Below, piece by piece: positions 8,694 to 16,608 of a stretch of DNA of 64,000 nt. The position numbers were made by a program, and so were the translations under genes. The DNA is from Chryseobacterium gleum (lineage in GTDB: Bacteria; Bacteroidota; Bacteroidia; Flavobacteriales_D; Sanyastnellaceae), in assembly GCA_945881835.1 (NCBI GenBank), contig CAMCVP010000003.1, positions 1 through 64,000 of the forward strand, given 5' to 3'. The first letter of the stretch is position 1; each line of letters begins with the position of its first letter. The notes under the pieces were generated by a model. That model saw nothing but the letters and a program-made list of their open reading frames with translations, was not told the origin of the DNA and made no database searches.

Positions 8694-10165
8694 TGAATAC
8701 GCTTTCTAGAATCTGGAGTAAGCCGGAAGGTAAAGTATTTGCAATTGCAGGCGTAATCTATGTTTTGCTTGCTTTGTTGGCGAATGGGGTTAACGGTGGT
8801 GCAGATACATTCACGCATTATCAAATGTCAAGGTATTCGTGGATTCATCACGACCTACTTTTGAATCAATGGGGAAAACCCGTATTTACAGTGTTATTTT
8901 CTCCCATCGCTCAATTGGGATTGCAGGCTATTATTTGGACGAATCTCGCTTTGATATTTTCCGAAGCATTTTTGGTTTTGAAAATAGCCAATCAACTTGA
9001 TTTGAAAAGATCTTGGTTGGCACCTCTATTGTTCTTGACCTGTCCTGTCGTCTTTGACAATGCAGTTTCTTCCTTGACTGAAATTGTCTGTGCATTATTC
9101 CTCATTTTATTTATTCATTGGAGTTTGCGTGGAAAGTTTTTTCTCGGGGCGCTGGTTTTAAGTTTTATGCCTTTTGCTCGAAGCGAAGGATTTGTGATTT
9201 TGGGTGTGGCTGCTATGTTTTTCTTCTTTACTCGTCGTTGGAAGTTTATACCACTTCTTGCGGTGGGTTCTGTAATATTAGACTTAATTGGTTATTGGTA
9301 CACAGGAATTCCATTGTGGATATTTGATTCGAATCCATACGTTAACACCGAAATCACATCATATGGAAGCGGTAGTTTTTTCCACTTCTTTATTTGGGCA
9401 ATTCCTGTTTTTGGAATAGGCTTTTTATTCTTGTTGAAGTCGACGTGGTTGAACGCTCACACAATTGCAAATAGATTAACAATTGACTGGAAAAGTTTCA
9501 ATGTAGCGGAAGACTCGAAGAATTTCATTTTAAAACACCAAGTGATGTTTTGGATAGTCTTGGGTTCTTTTTGGGGTTACTTTATGGCACATACAGTTCT
9601 GTGGTGGCAAGGAATGTGGGCAAGCTTGGGTTTGTTGCGGGTGATGTTCGTTGTCGCTGTCCCAATGGTTCTCCTTGCTTTAATTGAATTGAATAAGTTT
9701 CTAGATAGCCGCCCCCTAATAGGTAGTTGGAAAACGATTAACGTGATTGTGGTTCTTCTGTGCGGAACTGCATTCGGAACGAATACTCTTATTCTAGGCG
9801 CCGTTGGTGCCCCTGTTGAATATGGAATTGAAGAAGCCGTATTGAACGAAATGAAAGGTTGGATGAAAGCTGAAGGGGTCACAACTGAAGGATGTGTGTT
9901 TGCGGGACATTCATATGTTTCATTAGCGTTGGACAGAGATCCGTTCGATTACACAAAAATGAATCAGCTCAGATCATTCAAATATGCTCAGAAGGGCGAT
10001 CTGATTGTTTGGGACGGTCACTACGGTCCGAATGAAGAGAATACACCAATAGAGATGTTGGAAAGAGATACGACATTGATGTTTCTGAAAGAGTTTCGTC
10101 CAGAAAAGGAATATCGCCCTTTGAATGACATGCCTTTTTATGTAAGGCTTTATCGAAAGAAATAA
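8693..10165 (+). CDS. Multi-pass membrane protein, possible GT-C type glycosyltransferase
   Basis: A 490-residue protein with roughly ten hydrophobic segments; the first is at residues about 16-33. A polar loop follows it (GGADTFTHYQMSRYSWIHHD), with acidic and His residues placed as in the first extracytoplasmic loop of GT-C glycosyltransferases. The later segment FARSEGFVILGVAAMFFF also resembles such enzymes. The C-terminal ~110 residues are soluble and contain WDGHYGPNEENTP. I infer a polyprenyl-phosphate-sugar-dependent transferase, but the family is not certain. The start overlaps the carA stop by one base, so the two are cotranscribed although functionally unrelated. A strong palindromic terminator follows. 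Confidence 0.72.
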   Translation: MNTLSRIWSKPEGKVFAIAGVIYVLLALLANGVNGGADTFTHYQMSRYSWIHHDLLLNQWGKPVFTVLFSPIAQLGLQAIIWTNLALIFSEAFLVLKIANQLDLKRSWLAPLLFLTCPVVFDNAVSSLTEIVCALFLILFIHWSLRGKFFLGALVLSFMPFARSEGFVILGVAAMFFFFTRRWKFIPLLAVGSVILDLIGYWYTGIPLWIFDSNPYVNTEITSYGSGSFFHFFIWAIPVFGIGFLFLLKSTWLNAHTIANRLTIDWKSFNVAEDSKNFILKHQVMFWIVLGSFWGYFMAHTVLWWQGMWASLGLLRVMFVVAVPMVLLALIELNKFLDSRPLIGSWKTINVIVVLLCGTAFGTNTLILGAVGAPVEYGIEEAVLNEMKGWMKAEGVTTEGCVFAGHSYVSLALDRDPFDYTKMNQLRSFKYAQKGDLIVWDGHYGPNEENTPIEMLERDTTLMFLKEFRPEKEYRPLNDMPFYVRLYRKK

Positions 10166-10172
10166 GCAAAAA

Positions 10173-10198
10173 AAAACAGCACCAATTGGTGCTGTTTT
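10173..10198. terminator. Bidirectional terminator between two convergent genes
   Basis: A 26-base perfect palindrome (AAAACAGCACCAA and its complement) has A-run and T-run flanks, so it can work for the membrane-protein gene on the plus strand and for mdh on the minus strand. Confidence 0.88.
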
Positions 10199-10217
10199 AA
10201 TTTCAATCAAAAATGAT

Positions 10218-11153
10218 TTAGAATAGATTCATTGAATCCAAAACACCCATTACTTCTTTAACAGAAGTTGCTGAGTTGTTCAATAATTCTTTTTCAGCGT
10301 CGTTCAATTGCAATTCGATAATCTGTTCGATACCGTTTTTACCTAATTTAACTGGAACACCTAAATAGATATCTTTCATTCCGTATTCGCCGTTCAATAA
10401 TGCGCAAACTGGGAAAATACGTTTCTGGTCACGAACAATGGCCTCAACCATTTGCGCAGCAGCAGCTCCCGGAGCGTACCACGCCGAAGTTCCCAAAAGA
10501 TTTACGATTTCTCCGCCACCTGTTTTCGTGCGATCAACAATAGCGTTCAATTTCTCTTCAGAAATTAATTCAGTAACCGGAATTCCACCAACAGTAGTAT
10601 AACGAGGAAGTGGAACCATTGTGTCACCATGTCCTCCCATTAACACTGCTTGAATGTCTTTTGGAGAACAGTTCAATTCAGATGCAATGAACGCACGGTA
10701 ACGCGCAGTGTCAAGGATACCAGCCATTCCAAATACTTTCTTGCTGTCAACTTTCGCCGCTAGGAATGCGCAATAAGTCATAACATCTAGTGGATTCGAT
10801 ACAATAACGATAATCGCATCTGGAGAATACTTAATAATATTTTCAGTAACGCTCTTTACGATACCAGCGTTGGTAGCGATCAAATCGTCGCGGCTCATAC
10901 CTGGTTTTCTAGGTAGGCCACTCGTAATTACAACTACATCTGAATTAGCAGTAGCCGCATAATCATTGGTGCTACCAACAGTTCTGCTGTCGTAAAGGTT
11001 AATAGGGGCAGTCTGCCAAATGTCAAGCGCCTTGCCTTCAGCAAAGCCTGGTTTAATGTCCAACAAAACAATTTCGTTGGCAATTTCACGATGTGCTAAT
11101 ACATCGGCACAAGTAGCGCCAACATTACCAGCTCCAACAACGGTTACTTTCAT
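10218..11153 (-). CDS. mdh: Malate dehydrogenase (LDH-like type)
   Basis: A 311-residue NAD-dependent malate dehydrogenase of the TCA cycle. It starts with the Rossmann glycine motif VTVVGAGNVGATCADVLA, and an acidic residue after the second strand (LLDIKPG) favours NAD. The substrate-binding arginines lie in GLPRKPGMSRDDL, then VSNPLDVMTY, and the catalytic His in MGGHGDTMVPLPRYTTVGG. The motif GLPRKPGM with Arg at the specificity loop points to malate rather than lactate. It is monocistronic, with its own -7 box and a shared terminator. sucC of the same cycle lies in this window on the same strand. Confidence 0.96.
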   Translation of the reverse strand: MKVTVVGAGNVGATCADVLAHREIANEIVLLDIKPGFAEGKALDIWQTAPINLYDSRTVGSTNDYAATANSDVVVITSGLPRKPGMSRDDLIATNAGIVKSVTENIIKYSPDAIIVIVSNPLDVMTYCAFLAAKVDSKKVFGMAGILDTARYRAFIASELNCSPKDIQAVLMGGHGDTMVPLPRYTTVGGIPVTELISEEKLNAIVDRTKTGGGEIVNLLGTSAWYAPGAAAAQMVEAIVRDQKRIFPVCALLNGEYGMKDIYLGVPVKLGKNGIEQIIELQLNDAEKELLNNSATSVKEVMGVLDSMNLF

Positions 11154-11172
11154 GGGTTCAAATTTTAGACTG

Positions 11173-11180
11173 CGAAATTA
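11173..11180 (-). promoter_or_regulatory. -7 promoter element for mdh
   Basis: Read on the minus strand the bases are TAATTTCG, one mismatch from TAnnTTTG. The box lies 19 bases before the mdh ATG in the divergent gap 11154-11279. Confidence 0.55.
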
Positions 11181-11279
11181 GTGAATCTAATTTCCTGTTG
11201 AAAATGATTTTTGATTTAAAACGGAGATATAATGTTTTGGCCTAATTTTCCGTTGTGAAAGAAATCTAATTTTTCGATT

Positions 11280-12356
11280 ATGAATGTGAATTTGAGAGGT
11301 GTTTTTTTTGTGTTTTTGATGTGCTTGAATATGCTCAACGCAATGGCTCAGGCGCCAGGTACGGTTTTTCCATCGGGAGAGTTCGGTGTTGATTATAATT
11401 TGTTCAACGCAAGCAATAAACGTGAGGGTGTTTGGATTCGTGTTTACAAGTCGAATCCTAAGGTGATGTACTATAAAGGAAGCTTCAAAAACGGTGTGCC
11501 AACAGGGTTGTTTGAATTTTACAACGAAAAGGGATACTTGAAATCTACCGTGAATCACATTCAAGACACGACAATCAATGATGTGGTAAACTTCTACGCC
11601 GATGGCAAAACAGTTAACAGCAAGGGGAGATATGTAGGGAAGAAGGTGGGGAAGACTTGGGAGCGACAAAAGCAAGGCTTATGGGAATTCTTTGATGCGG
11701 AAGGAAGATTGATTCGATTTGAAAACTACAAAGACAACCTGCTGAACGGCGAGTCTAAAGTTTATTTTGCAAATGGACAGATCTCGCATGAAATGGTATT
11801 CCTGAACGATAAGATGAATGGACCATTCACAGAGTATACAGTGGAAGGGAAGATTAGTAAGAAGGGGACATACAAAAATGGGATTTACGACGGAAACATT
11901 GTGGTGAATTATGACAGTGGAAAGAAGAAAGAGGAAGGTAAGTTTGTGAATGGATTGCGCGAAGGATCTTGGAATTTTTATCTTGAAACAGGTTTGCCAG
12001 AGCTTACCATTTGGTTTAAGGCAGATAAAATTGAAAAGAAACATTATGCCAATGGAACTTTTCAGACCTATTACGATTCTGGAATCCCGCAATCTGAATA
12101 CACCTACAAAAACTACAACAAAGAAGGCGCGTTCGCTGAGTACTATGACAAAGGTTCTTACGAGCAAATTCCTGCTTCGCCGGAAGATTTAGCGCAAGGC
12201 ATTGCTTATCGCGAACAACTAAAAGGCACGCAGGTTAAGCAAAAGGGCAAGTATGTCAACGGTCAATTGTCTGGTGAAGTTTTGTACTTCAAAATTTCTG
12301 GAGAGTTGGAGAAGACTGAGGTTTATGAAAATGGTAAATTGAAAGAAACGAAATAG
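11280..12356 (+). CDS. Secreted YwqK/MORN-repeat protein
   Basis: A 358-residue protein with a signal peptide (residues 1-about 22, ending NAMAQ). From residue ~55 on it is built of repeated MORN_2-like units of the form Y-x-N-G-x3-G-x4-Y-x3-G-x-(I/L), for example SFKNGVPTGLFEFYNEKG, YKDNLLNGESKVYFANGQ, TYKNGIYDGNIVVNYDSGK and FVNGLREGSWNFYLETG. Such repeats form stacked beta-hairpins. Despite the database name 'YwqK antitoxin', nothing here suggests a toxin-antitoxin role. It is followed after 4 bases by a T9SS subtilase, so the three genes 11280-15190 look like one secreted-protein operon. Confidence 0.85.
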   Translation: MNVNLRGVFFVFLMCLNMLNAMAQAPGTVFPSGEFGVDYNLFNASNKREGVWIRVYKSNPKVMYYKGSFKNGVPTGLFEFYNEKGYLKSTVNHIQDTTINDVVNFYADGKTVNSKGRYVGKKVGKTWERQKQGLWEFFDAEGRLIRFENYKDNLLNGESKVYFANGQISHEMVFLNDKMNGPFTEYTVEGKISKKGTYKNGIYDGNIVVNYDSGKKKEEGKFVNGLREGSWNFYLETGLPELTIWFKADKIEKKHYANGTFQTYYDSGIPQSEYTYKNYNKEGAFAEYYDKGSYEQIPASPEDLAQGIAYREQLKGTQVKQKGKYVNGQLSGEVLYFKISGELEKTEVYENGKLKETK

Positions 12357-12360
12357 AAGT

Positions 12361-14028
12361 ATGAAAAATAATTATATCTTTTTTCTTATTCTGATTTCGA
12401 CTTTGTTCGGTGTCGAACTTTCTGCTCAATCATCATTCAATACTTATTTCGTTCAGTTTCGAGATAAAGCAGATTCACAATTTTCACTTTCGAATCCCTC
12501 AGCGTATCTTTCAATAAAGTCCGTTGAAAGAAGAATTCGAACAGGAGTGGGTTTCGATTCGCTGGATATACCGGTGAATGCAAACTACATTCAGCAAGTA
12601 CTTCAACAAGGAAATTCAAATTTGTTGCTGAAGAGTAAATGGTTCAATTCAATCACAGTGGAGCTTTTAGATACTGCAATTGCAGCTGCTTGGAAATTAC
12701 AAGTGGAAGCTCTTCCGTGTGTTTTTCAAGTGAAGTCTTTGCCCAGTGTTCCGTTGGAGAAAATCTCAATTCACAAAGGGACGCAGTCAGAAGATGGAAT
12801 GGTTTCAGACGATTTCTACGGCCCTAGTTTTAGACAAACAGAAATGTTAAACGGACATTTGCTGCATCAATTGGGATTAAACGGACAGGGAATGGACATT
12901 GCCGTTTTTGACGGGGGATTTCTCTTTGCAGATTTGCTTCCAGCGATGTCTCATTTGTTTGAAGAAGGACGAATCATTGAAACGCACGATTTTCTTCATT
13001 ACAATTCTCCAGCAGTGTTTGACGCTTCAACGCATGGCACAATGGTCTTAAGTCACATGGCTGGAATAATGAAAGATTCGCTATACGGAACCGCTGTCGA
13101 TGCAAATTATTATTTGTTTCAAACCGAAGATGTTTTTCGTGAAGTTCGTTTGGAAGAAGATACGTGGATTCAAGCGGCGGAATGGGCAGATAGCATTGGA
13201 ATAGATGTGATTAATTCGAGCCTGGGATATTCGCTATTCGATGAGGATTACATGAACTATTCGACTTCCGATATGAATGGTTCTACAACCAGAATTTCAC
13301 AAGCAGCCGAGATTTGTGCGCTGAAGGGAACACTGATTGTGAACAGCGCTGGAAACAGCGGCGATGATCTGTGGCACGTCATTACAGCCCCATCAGATGC
13401 AGAGCACGTGTTGTGCATAGGCGCGGTTGATTTAAACGGAAATCACGCTTCTTTTTCTGGATATCACCCTGCAGGATTAAATGATGTGAAACCAAATATT
13501 GTGGCCATGGGTAGACAGACCGTATACGCTGCAATGGATAGCACAATTTCAAGAGGAAACGGTACATCTTTCAGCTCTCCGATTATTGCGGGAATGGCGG
13601 CAACTCTCTGGCAAGCATTTCCAACAGCTACGAACATGGATATTTTCAATGCGATTGAAAAAAGCGCAAGTTTATATTCAAATCCGAATGATTCGATGGG
13701 ATATGGTATTCCTGATTTTTGGAAGGCATTCGTCAGTCTTTCCAATCAGATATACAGTCAACCGAATGAACATTCGGTTCTTGTTTTTCCGCAACCTTCA
13801 GAAGGTCAGTTCGAAATTCGTGTTGAAGGAAATTTTCCGGATACAAACAATTACCATTACCTCTATGACAGCAGTGGAAGATCTGTTAAGTATTACAAAT
13901 GGGATTACAACTACAGTGAGCCATGGGCTATTTATCACCTTGATCTGACTTCTCAGCCTGTCGGTCAATATTATTTCGTCATTGAATCATCAGAAGGAAT
14001 TCAAGTAGTTCCCCTTCAAAAAAAATAA
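12361..14028 (+). CDS. Secreted subtilisin-family (S8) serine protease with T9SS sorting domain
   Basis: A 555-residue protein: signal peptide (1-about 23, ending LSAQ), a propeptide-like N-terminal region to ~150, then the S8 catalytic domain. Triad residues read from the sequence are Asp184 (IAVFDGGF), His225 (STHGTMVLSHMAG) and Ser403 (GTSFSSPIIAGMAA); the oxyanion Asn332 is in VNSAGNSGDD. The last ~80 residues (from VLVFPQPSEGQFEI) form a type A T9SS C-terminal sorting domain, so the enzyme is expected to be exported by Sec and then released or anchored by the type IX system. It lies 4 bases after the YwqK-like gene and 1 base before a T9SS hydrolase gene. Confidence 0.93.
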   Translation: MKNNYIFFLILISTLFGVELSAQSSFNTYFVQFRDKADSQFSLSNPSAYLSIKSVERRIRTGVGFDSLDIPVNANYIQQVLQQGNSNLLLKSKWFNSITVELLDTAIAAAWKLQVEALPCVFQVKSLPSVPLEKISIHKGTQSEDGMVSDDFYGPSFRQTEMLNGHLLHQLGLNGQGMDIAVFDGGFLFADLLPAMSHLFEEGRIIETHDFLHYNSPAVFDASTHGTMVLSHMAGIMKDSLYGTAVDANYYLFQTEDVFREVRLEEDTWIQAAEWADSIGIDVINSSLGYSLFDEDYMNYSTSDMNGSTTRISQAAEICALKGTLIVNSAGNSGDDLWHVITAPSDAEHVLCIGAVDLNGNHASFSGYHPAGLNDVKPNIVAMGRQTVYAAMDSTISRGNGTSFSSPIIAGMAATLWQAFPTATNMDIFNAIEKSASLYSNPNDSMGYGIPDFWKAFVSLSNQIYSQPNEHSVLVFPQPSEGQFEIRVEGNFPDTNNYHYLYDSSGRSVKYYKWDYNYSEPWAIYHLDLTSQPVGQYYFVIESSEGIQVVPLQKK

Positions 14029-14029
14029 A

Positions 14030-15190
14030 ATGAGAAAAACGTTACTTGTTGTTTTTGCTTTCTTCGTTGTTGAATTTTCTTTCGCACAAGGTCTTGGGCA
14101 TACCACATTAACCTTCACGGATGCTACGCGAAACAACCGTTCAATTCCTTGCGAGGTATATTATCCAGCGACTTCAGCCGGTGACAATACCACTGCTTTA
14201 GATCCCGCGTCTTTGGGACTCAATGGGTTTCCAGCAATTGCAGTTGGACATGGGTTCGTGATTGGTGCAGCAAACTATGATATAATAGCGGAACAATTAA
14301 TTCCTTTCGGATTTATAGTTGCGCTGGTCAATACAGAAGCAGGCTTCGCCCCGAACCACCAAGAGTTCGGACTCGATTTGGCTTTTGTTACACACGCACT
14401 TCAACAAGAGTCTCAAAACTCAACTTCAATCTTGTACAATGTTGTGAATCAAGAGAAGGAAGCGATAATAGGACATAGCATGGGGGGAGGTGCAGCTTGG
14501 TTGGCTGCCGCTTCGGACCCATTGATTGATGCAGTTGTCGGCCTTGCTCCTGCGGAAACAAATCCAAGCGCTATTGCTGCAGCGGCTTCTGTTAATTGCA
14601 ATGCCTTGGTTTTCTCTGGTAGTGAGGATGCTGTTACTCCTCCGTCGAGTAATCACGAGCCCATTTATGATGGCACAAGCGCAGGCTGCAAGACATTTGT
14701 TTCTCTCACCGGAGGTTCACATTGCGGCTTCATTGACTCGGGTACTTTGTGTGATTTCGGAGAACCATTGGGAGGAAGCTTATCTAGAGCAGATCAACAA
14801 GATGCTTATCTCACGCTTATGACAGCTTGGCTTCGATACTTTTTGAATGCTGAATGTGTTGAAGAACTATACTCGGATTATGTATTTAGTCATTCGTTTG
14901 TTTCTGCTGATCTTCTTGCGGCATGCATGTTATGTGGAAATGTAAACGACGCTGAAGACAATGCTGTTAGCGTATTTCCGAACCCCAATCAAGGAACATT
15001 TTCAATTCAATGGAAGAATGAAATTTTCAATACAATTGAGATATTTGATGCCGCGGGCAGGCTTGTGATGAAACAAGTGATTTTACAACGAGGCTTTTTC
15101 AATGAAACTGAAAAGTTGAACCCAGGTGTTTATTGGATGAAGCTTTCAGGTGAAAAATCAATTTCAACGAAGAAAATAATCGTTGAATAA
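14030..15190 (+). CDS. Secreted alpha/beta hydrolase with T9SS sorting domain
   Basis: A 386-residue protein: signal peptide (1-about 19, ending FSFAQ), then an alpha/beta-hydrolase domain of the chlorophyllase / dienelactone-hydrolase / cutinase-like type. The nucleophile elbow is IIGHSMGGG with Ser150. Likely partners are Asp200 (SGSEDAVTP) and His231 (GGSHCGFID). AVGHGFVIGA upstream resembles the oxyanion-hole loop. The segment after residue ~310 is a T9SS type A sorting domain (VSVFPNPNQGTFSI, ending KKIIVE). The substrate is unknown, with ester hydrolysis inferred. Only one base separates it from the preceding subtilase, and a palindromic terminator follows. Confidence 0.88.
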   Translation: MRKTLLVVFAFFVVEFSFAQGLGHTTLTFTDATRNNRSIPCEVYYPATSAGDNTTALDPASLGLNGFPAIAVGHGFVIGAANYDIIAEQLIPFGFIVALVNTEAGFAPNHQEFGLDLAFVTHALQQESQNSTSILYNVVNQEKEAIIGHSMGGGAAWLAAASDPLIDAVVGLAPAETNPSAIAAAASVNCNALVFSGSEDAVTPPSSNHEPIYDGTSAGCKTFVSLTGGSHCGFIDSGTLCDFGEPLGGSLSRADQQDAYLTLMTAWLRYFLNAECVEELYSDYVFSHSFVSADLLAACMLCGNVNDAEDNAVSVFPNPNQGTFSIQWKNEIFNTIEIFDAAGRLVMKQVILQRGFFNETEKLNPGVYWMKLSGEKSISTKKIIVE

Positions 15191-15200
15191 TGAAATGAAA

Positions 15201-15220
15201 AACCCCGCAATTGCGGGGTT
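15201..15220. terminator. Bidirectional terminator (hydrolase gene and tRNA)
   Basis: The 20-base perfect palindrome AACCCCGCAATTGCGGGGTT lies between the hydrolase gene (plus) and the tRNA (minus). It is GC-rich and flanked by an A-run on the left, which reads as a T-run for the tRNA strand. Confidence 0.85.
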
Positions 15221-15227
15221 AACTTTG

Positions 15228-15301
15228 TGCGCCCACCTGGGCTCGAACCAGGGACCCACAGATTATGAGTCTGTTGCTCTAACCGACTGAGCTATAGGCG
15301 C
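15228..15301 (-). tRNA. tRNA with CAT anticodon, probably elongator tRNA-Met
   Basis: A 74-nt tRNA on the minus strand. It has a 7-bp acceptor stem (GCGCCTA / TGGGCGC, one G-T pair), a D-arm GCTC-AGTCGGTTA-GAGC and an anticodon stem ACAGA/TCTGT enclosing CTCATAA. A GGGTC variable loop and T-arm CCTGG-TTCGAGC-CCAGG follow, with discriminator A. CCA is not encoded (CAA follows). The anticodon CAT fits elongator Met, but tRNA-Ile2 whose C34 is converted to lysidine has the same gene anticodon, and I cannot separate the two by eye. It is not initiator-like, because the first acceptor pair is a normal G-C. Confidence 0.93.
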
Positions 15302-15308
15302 GGGTCGG

Positions 15309-15316
15309 CAAATTTA
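15309..15316 (-). promoter_or_regulatory. -7 element of the tRNA promoter
   Basis: On the minus strand this reads TAAATTTG, an exact TAnnTTTG match. A TTG lies 19 bases upstream (15336-15338) and the box ends 7 bases before the tRNA 5' end. The hutI -7 box lies inside this promoter's spacer. Confidence 0.72.
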
Positions 15317-15325
15317 GGAATAATG

Positions 15326-15333
15326 CATCTTTG
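15326..15333 (+). promoter_or_regulatory. Probable -7 element for hutI
   Basis: CATCTTTG is one mismatch from TAnnTTTG and lies 6 bases before the chosen hutI ATG. It overlaps the spacer of the divergent tRNA promoter. Confidence 0.5.
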
Positions 15334-15339
15334 TACAAC

Positions 15340-16599
15340 ATGAAAATATTCATAAAAAACATAAAATCGCTCTACGGCACTCATTCTCAGGATGTCGCTC
15401 TAGTTAAAGGTTCGGATATGAATGTCCTTCCAAGCATCGAAAACGCTTGGTTGGCAATTGAAGACGATACCATTGTGGCATTCGGCTCAATGGATGAGTT
15501 TGACGGGATAGAGGATTGGCGCGACTTAACAATTATTGATGCTGCGGGAAAGTTTGTTCTTCCCGGTTGGTGCGACAGTCACACACACACGGTTTTTGCG
15601 GCTTCGCGTGCAGACGAATTCGAAGATCGTTTGAACGGCTTGACTTATGAAGAAATAGCAAAGAGAGGTGGAGGTATTTTGAATAGCGCGAAGAAACTTT
15701 CGGCTATGAGTGAAGAGGAACTTTATAGCGCTGCATTTGAACGATTGAATGGAATGATGCAACAAGGGACTGTTGCGGTTGAAATTAAAAGTGGGTACGG
15801 TTTAGATGAAGCGAACGAACTTAAAATGCTTCGTGTCATTCAACGATTGAAAGCCGAGCTTCCAATGGAAATCAAGGCTACCTTTCTTGCTTTGCATGCA
15901 ATTCCGGCCGATTATAAAGGTCGTGAGGAAGAGTTTGTTCAGCTCATGATTAATCAAGTCCTTCCAAAAGTTGCGGCTGAAGGATTAGCCGATTTTGTGG
16001 ATGCATTTTGTGAAGAAGGATATTTTTCTGTTGATCAAATGAATCAACTAATTGAATCTGCACAAGCCGTTGGTATCCCTGCAAAAGTGCACGTGAATCA
16101 ATTCAATGTAATCGGTGGAGTGGAAGCGGCGGTGAAGAGAAACGCGCGAAGTGTCGATCATTTAGAAGAACTTTCGAATGAAGATGTGGAAGCGCTTGGT
16201 CATGGAAACACGATGCCCGTGGCACTTCCTGCATGTTCTTTTTTCTTAAGAATTCCGTACACGCCAGCTCGAAAAATAATTGATGCAGGTTTGCCAATCG
16301 CTTTAGCAACCGACTTCAATCCAGGGTCTTCTCCTTCAGGGAACATGAATTTCGTGAATAGTCTCGCATGCATTCAACAGCGCATGCTTCCCAATGAAGT
16401 AATGAATGCATCAACTCTGAATGGGGCTTTCGCGATGGATGTGCAAGATGTTTTAGGAAGCATTACGGTAGGAAAGAAGGCGTCTCTCATCATAACAAAA
16501 CCATTGAATTCATTGGCTGAATTGTTCTATTACTTCGGCGAAAACAACATTGATCAGGTAATTGTTGAAGGGAAAATTGTAGAGGGAAAAGCTAACTAA
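15340..16599 (+). CDS. hutI: Imidazolonepropionase
   Basis: A 419-residue amidohydrolase that opens 4-imidazolone-5-propionate to N-formimino-glutamate, the third step of histidine degradation. Metal-binding HxH is in WCDSHTHTVFAAS (near residue 80). The family motifs EIKSGYGL, FLALHAIP, KVHVNQFNVIGG, SVDHLEEL and ATDFNPGSSPSGNM follow. I start at the ATG at 15340 rather than the in-frame TTG at 15331, because the latter lies within the -7 box. hutH, hutU and a clear hutG are not adjacent; aroC follows after 9 bases, so the operon is mixed. Confidence 0.95.
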   Translation: MKIFIKNIKSLYGTHSQDVALVKGSDMNVLPSIENAWLAIEDDTIVAFGSMDEFDGIEDWRDLTIIDAAGKFVLPGWCDSHTHTVFAASRADEFEDRLNGLTYEEIAKRGGGILNSAKKLSAMSEEELYSAAFERLNGMMQQGTVAVEIKSGYGLDEANELKMLRVIQRLKAELPMEIKATFLALHAIPADYKGREEEFVQLMINQVLPKVAAEGLADFVDAFCEEGYFSVDQMNQLIESAQAVGIPAKVHVNQFNVIGGVEAAVKRNARSVDHLEELSNEDVEALGHGNTMPVALPACSFFLRIPYTPARKIIDAGLPIALATDFNPGSSPSGNMNFVNSLACIQQRMLPNEVMNASTLNGAFAMDVQDVLGSITVGKKASLIITKPLNSLAELFYYFGENNIDQVIVEGKIVEGKAN

Positions 16600-16608
16600 C
16601 TTCGCATC

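Noticed and set aside
11187-12167. Two 162-residue minus-strand open frames
   Set aside because: They are antisense to the YwqK-like repeat gene; open frames arise from its repeated codon pattern and the coding strand has a signal peptide and clear repeats.
11280-12356. Toxin-antitoxin system suggested by the YwqK family name
   Set aside because: The protein is secreted and repeat-rich, and no toxin gene is adjacent.
15228-15301. Initiator tRNA-fMet
   Set aside because: The CAT anticodon fits, but initiator tRNA has a mismatched first acceptor pair; here it is a normal G-C, so elongator Met (or Ile2) is preferred.
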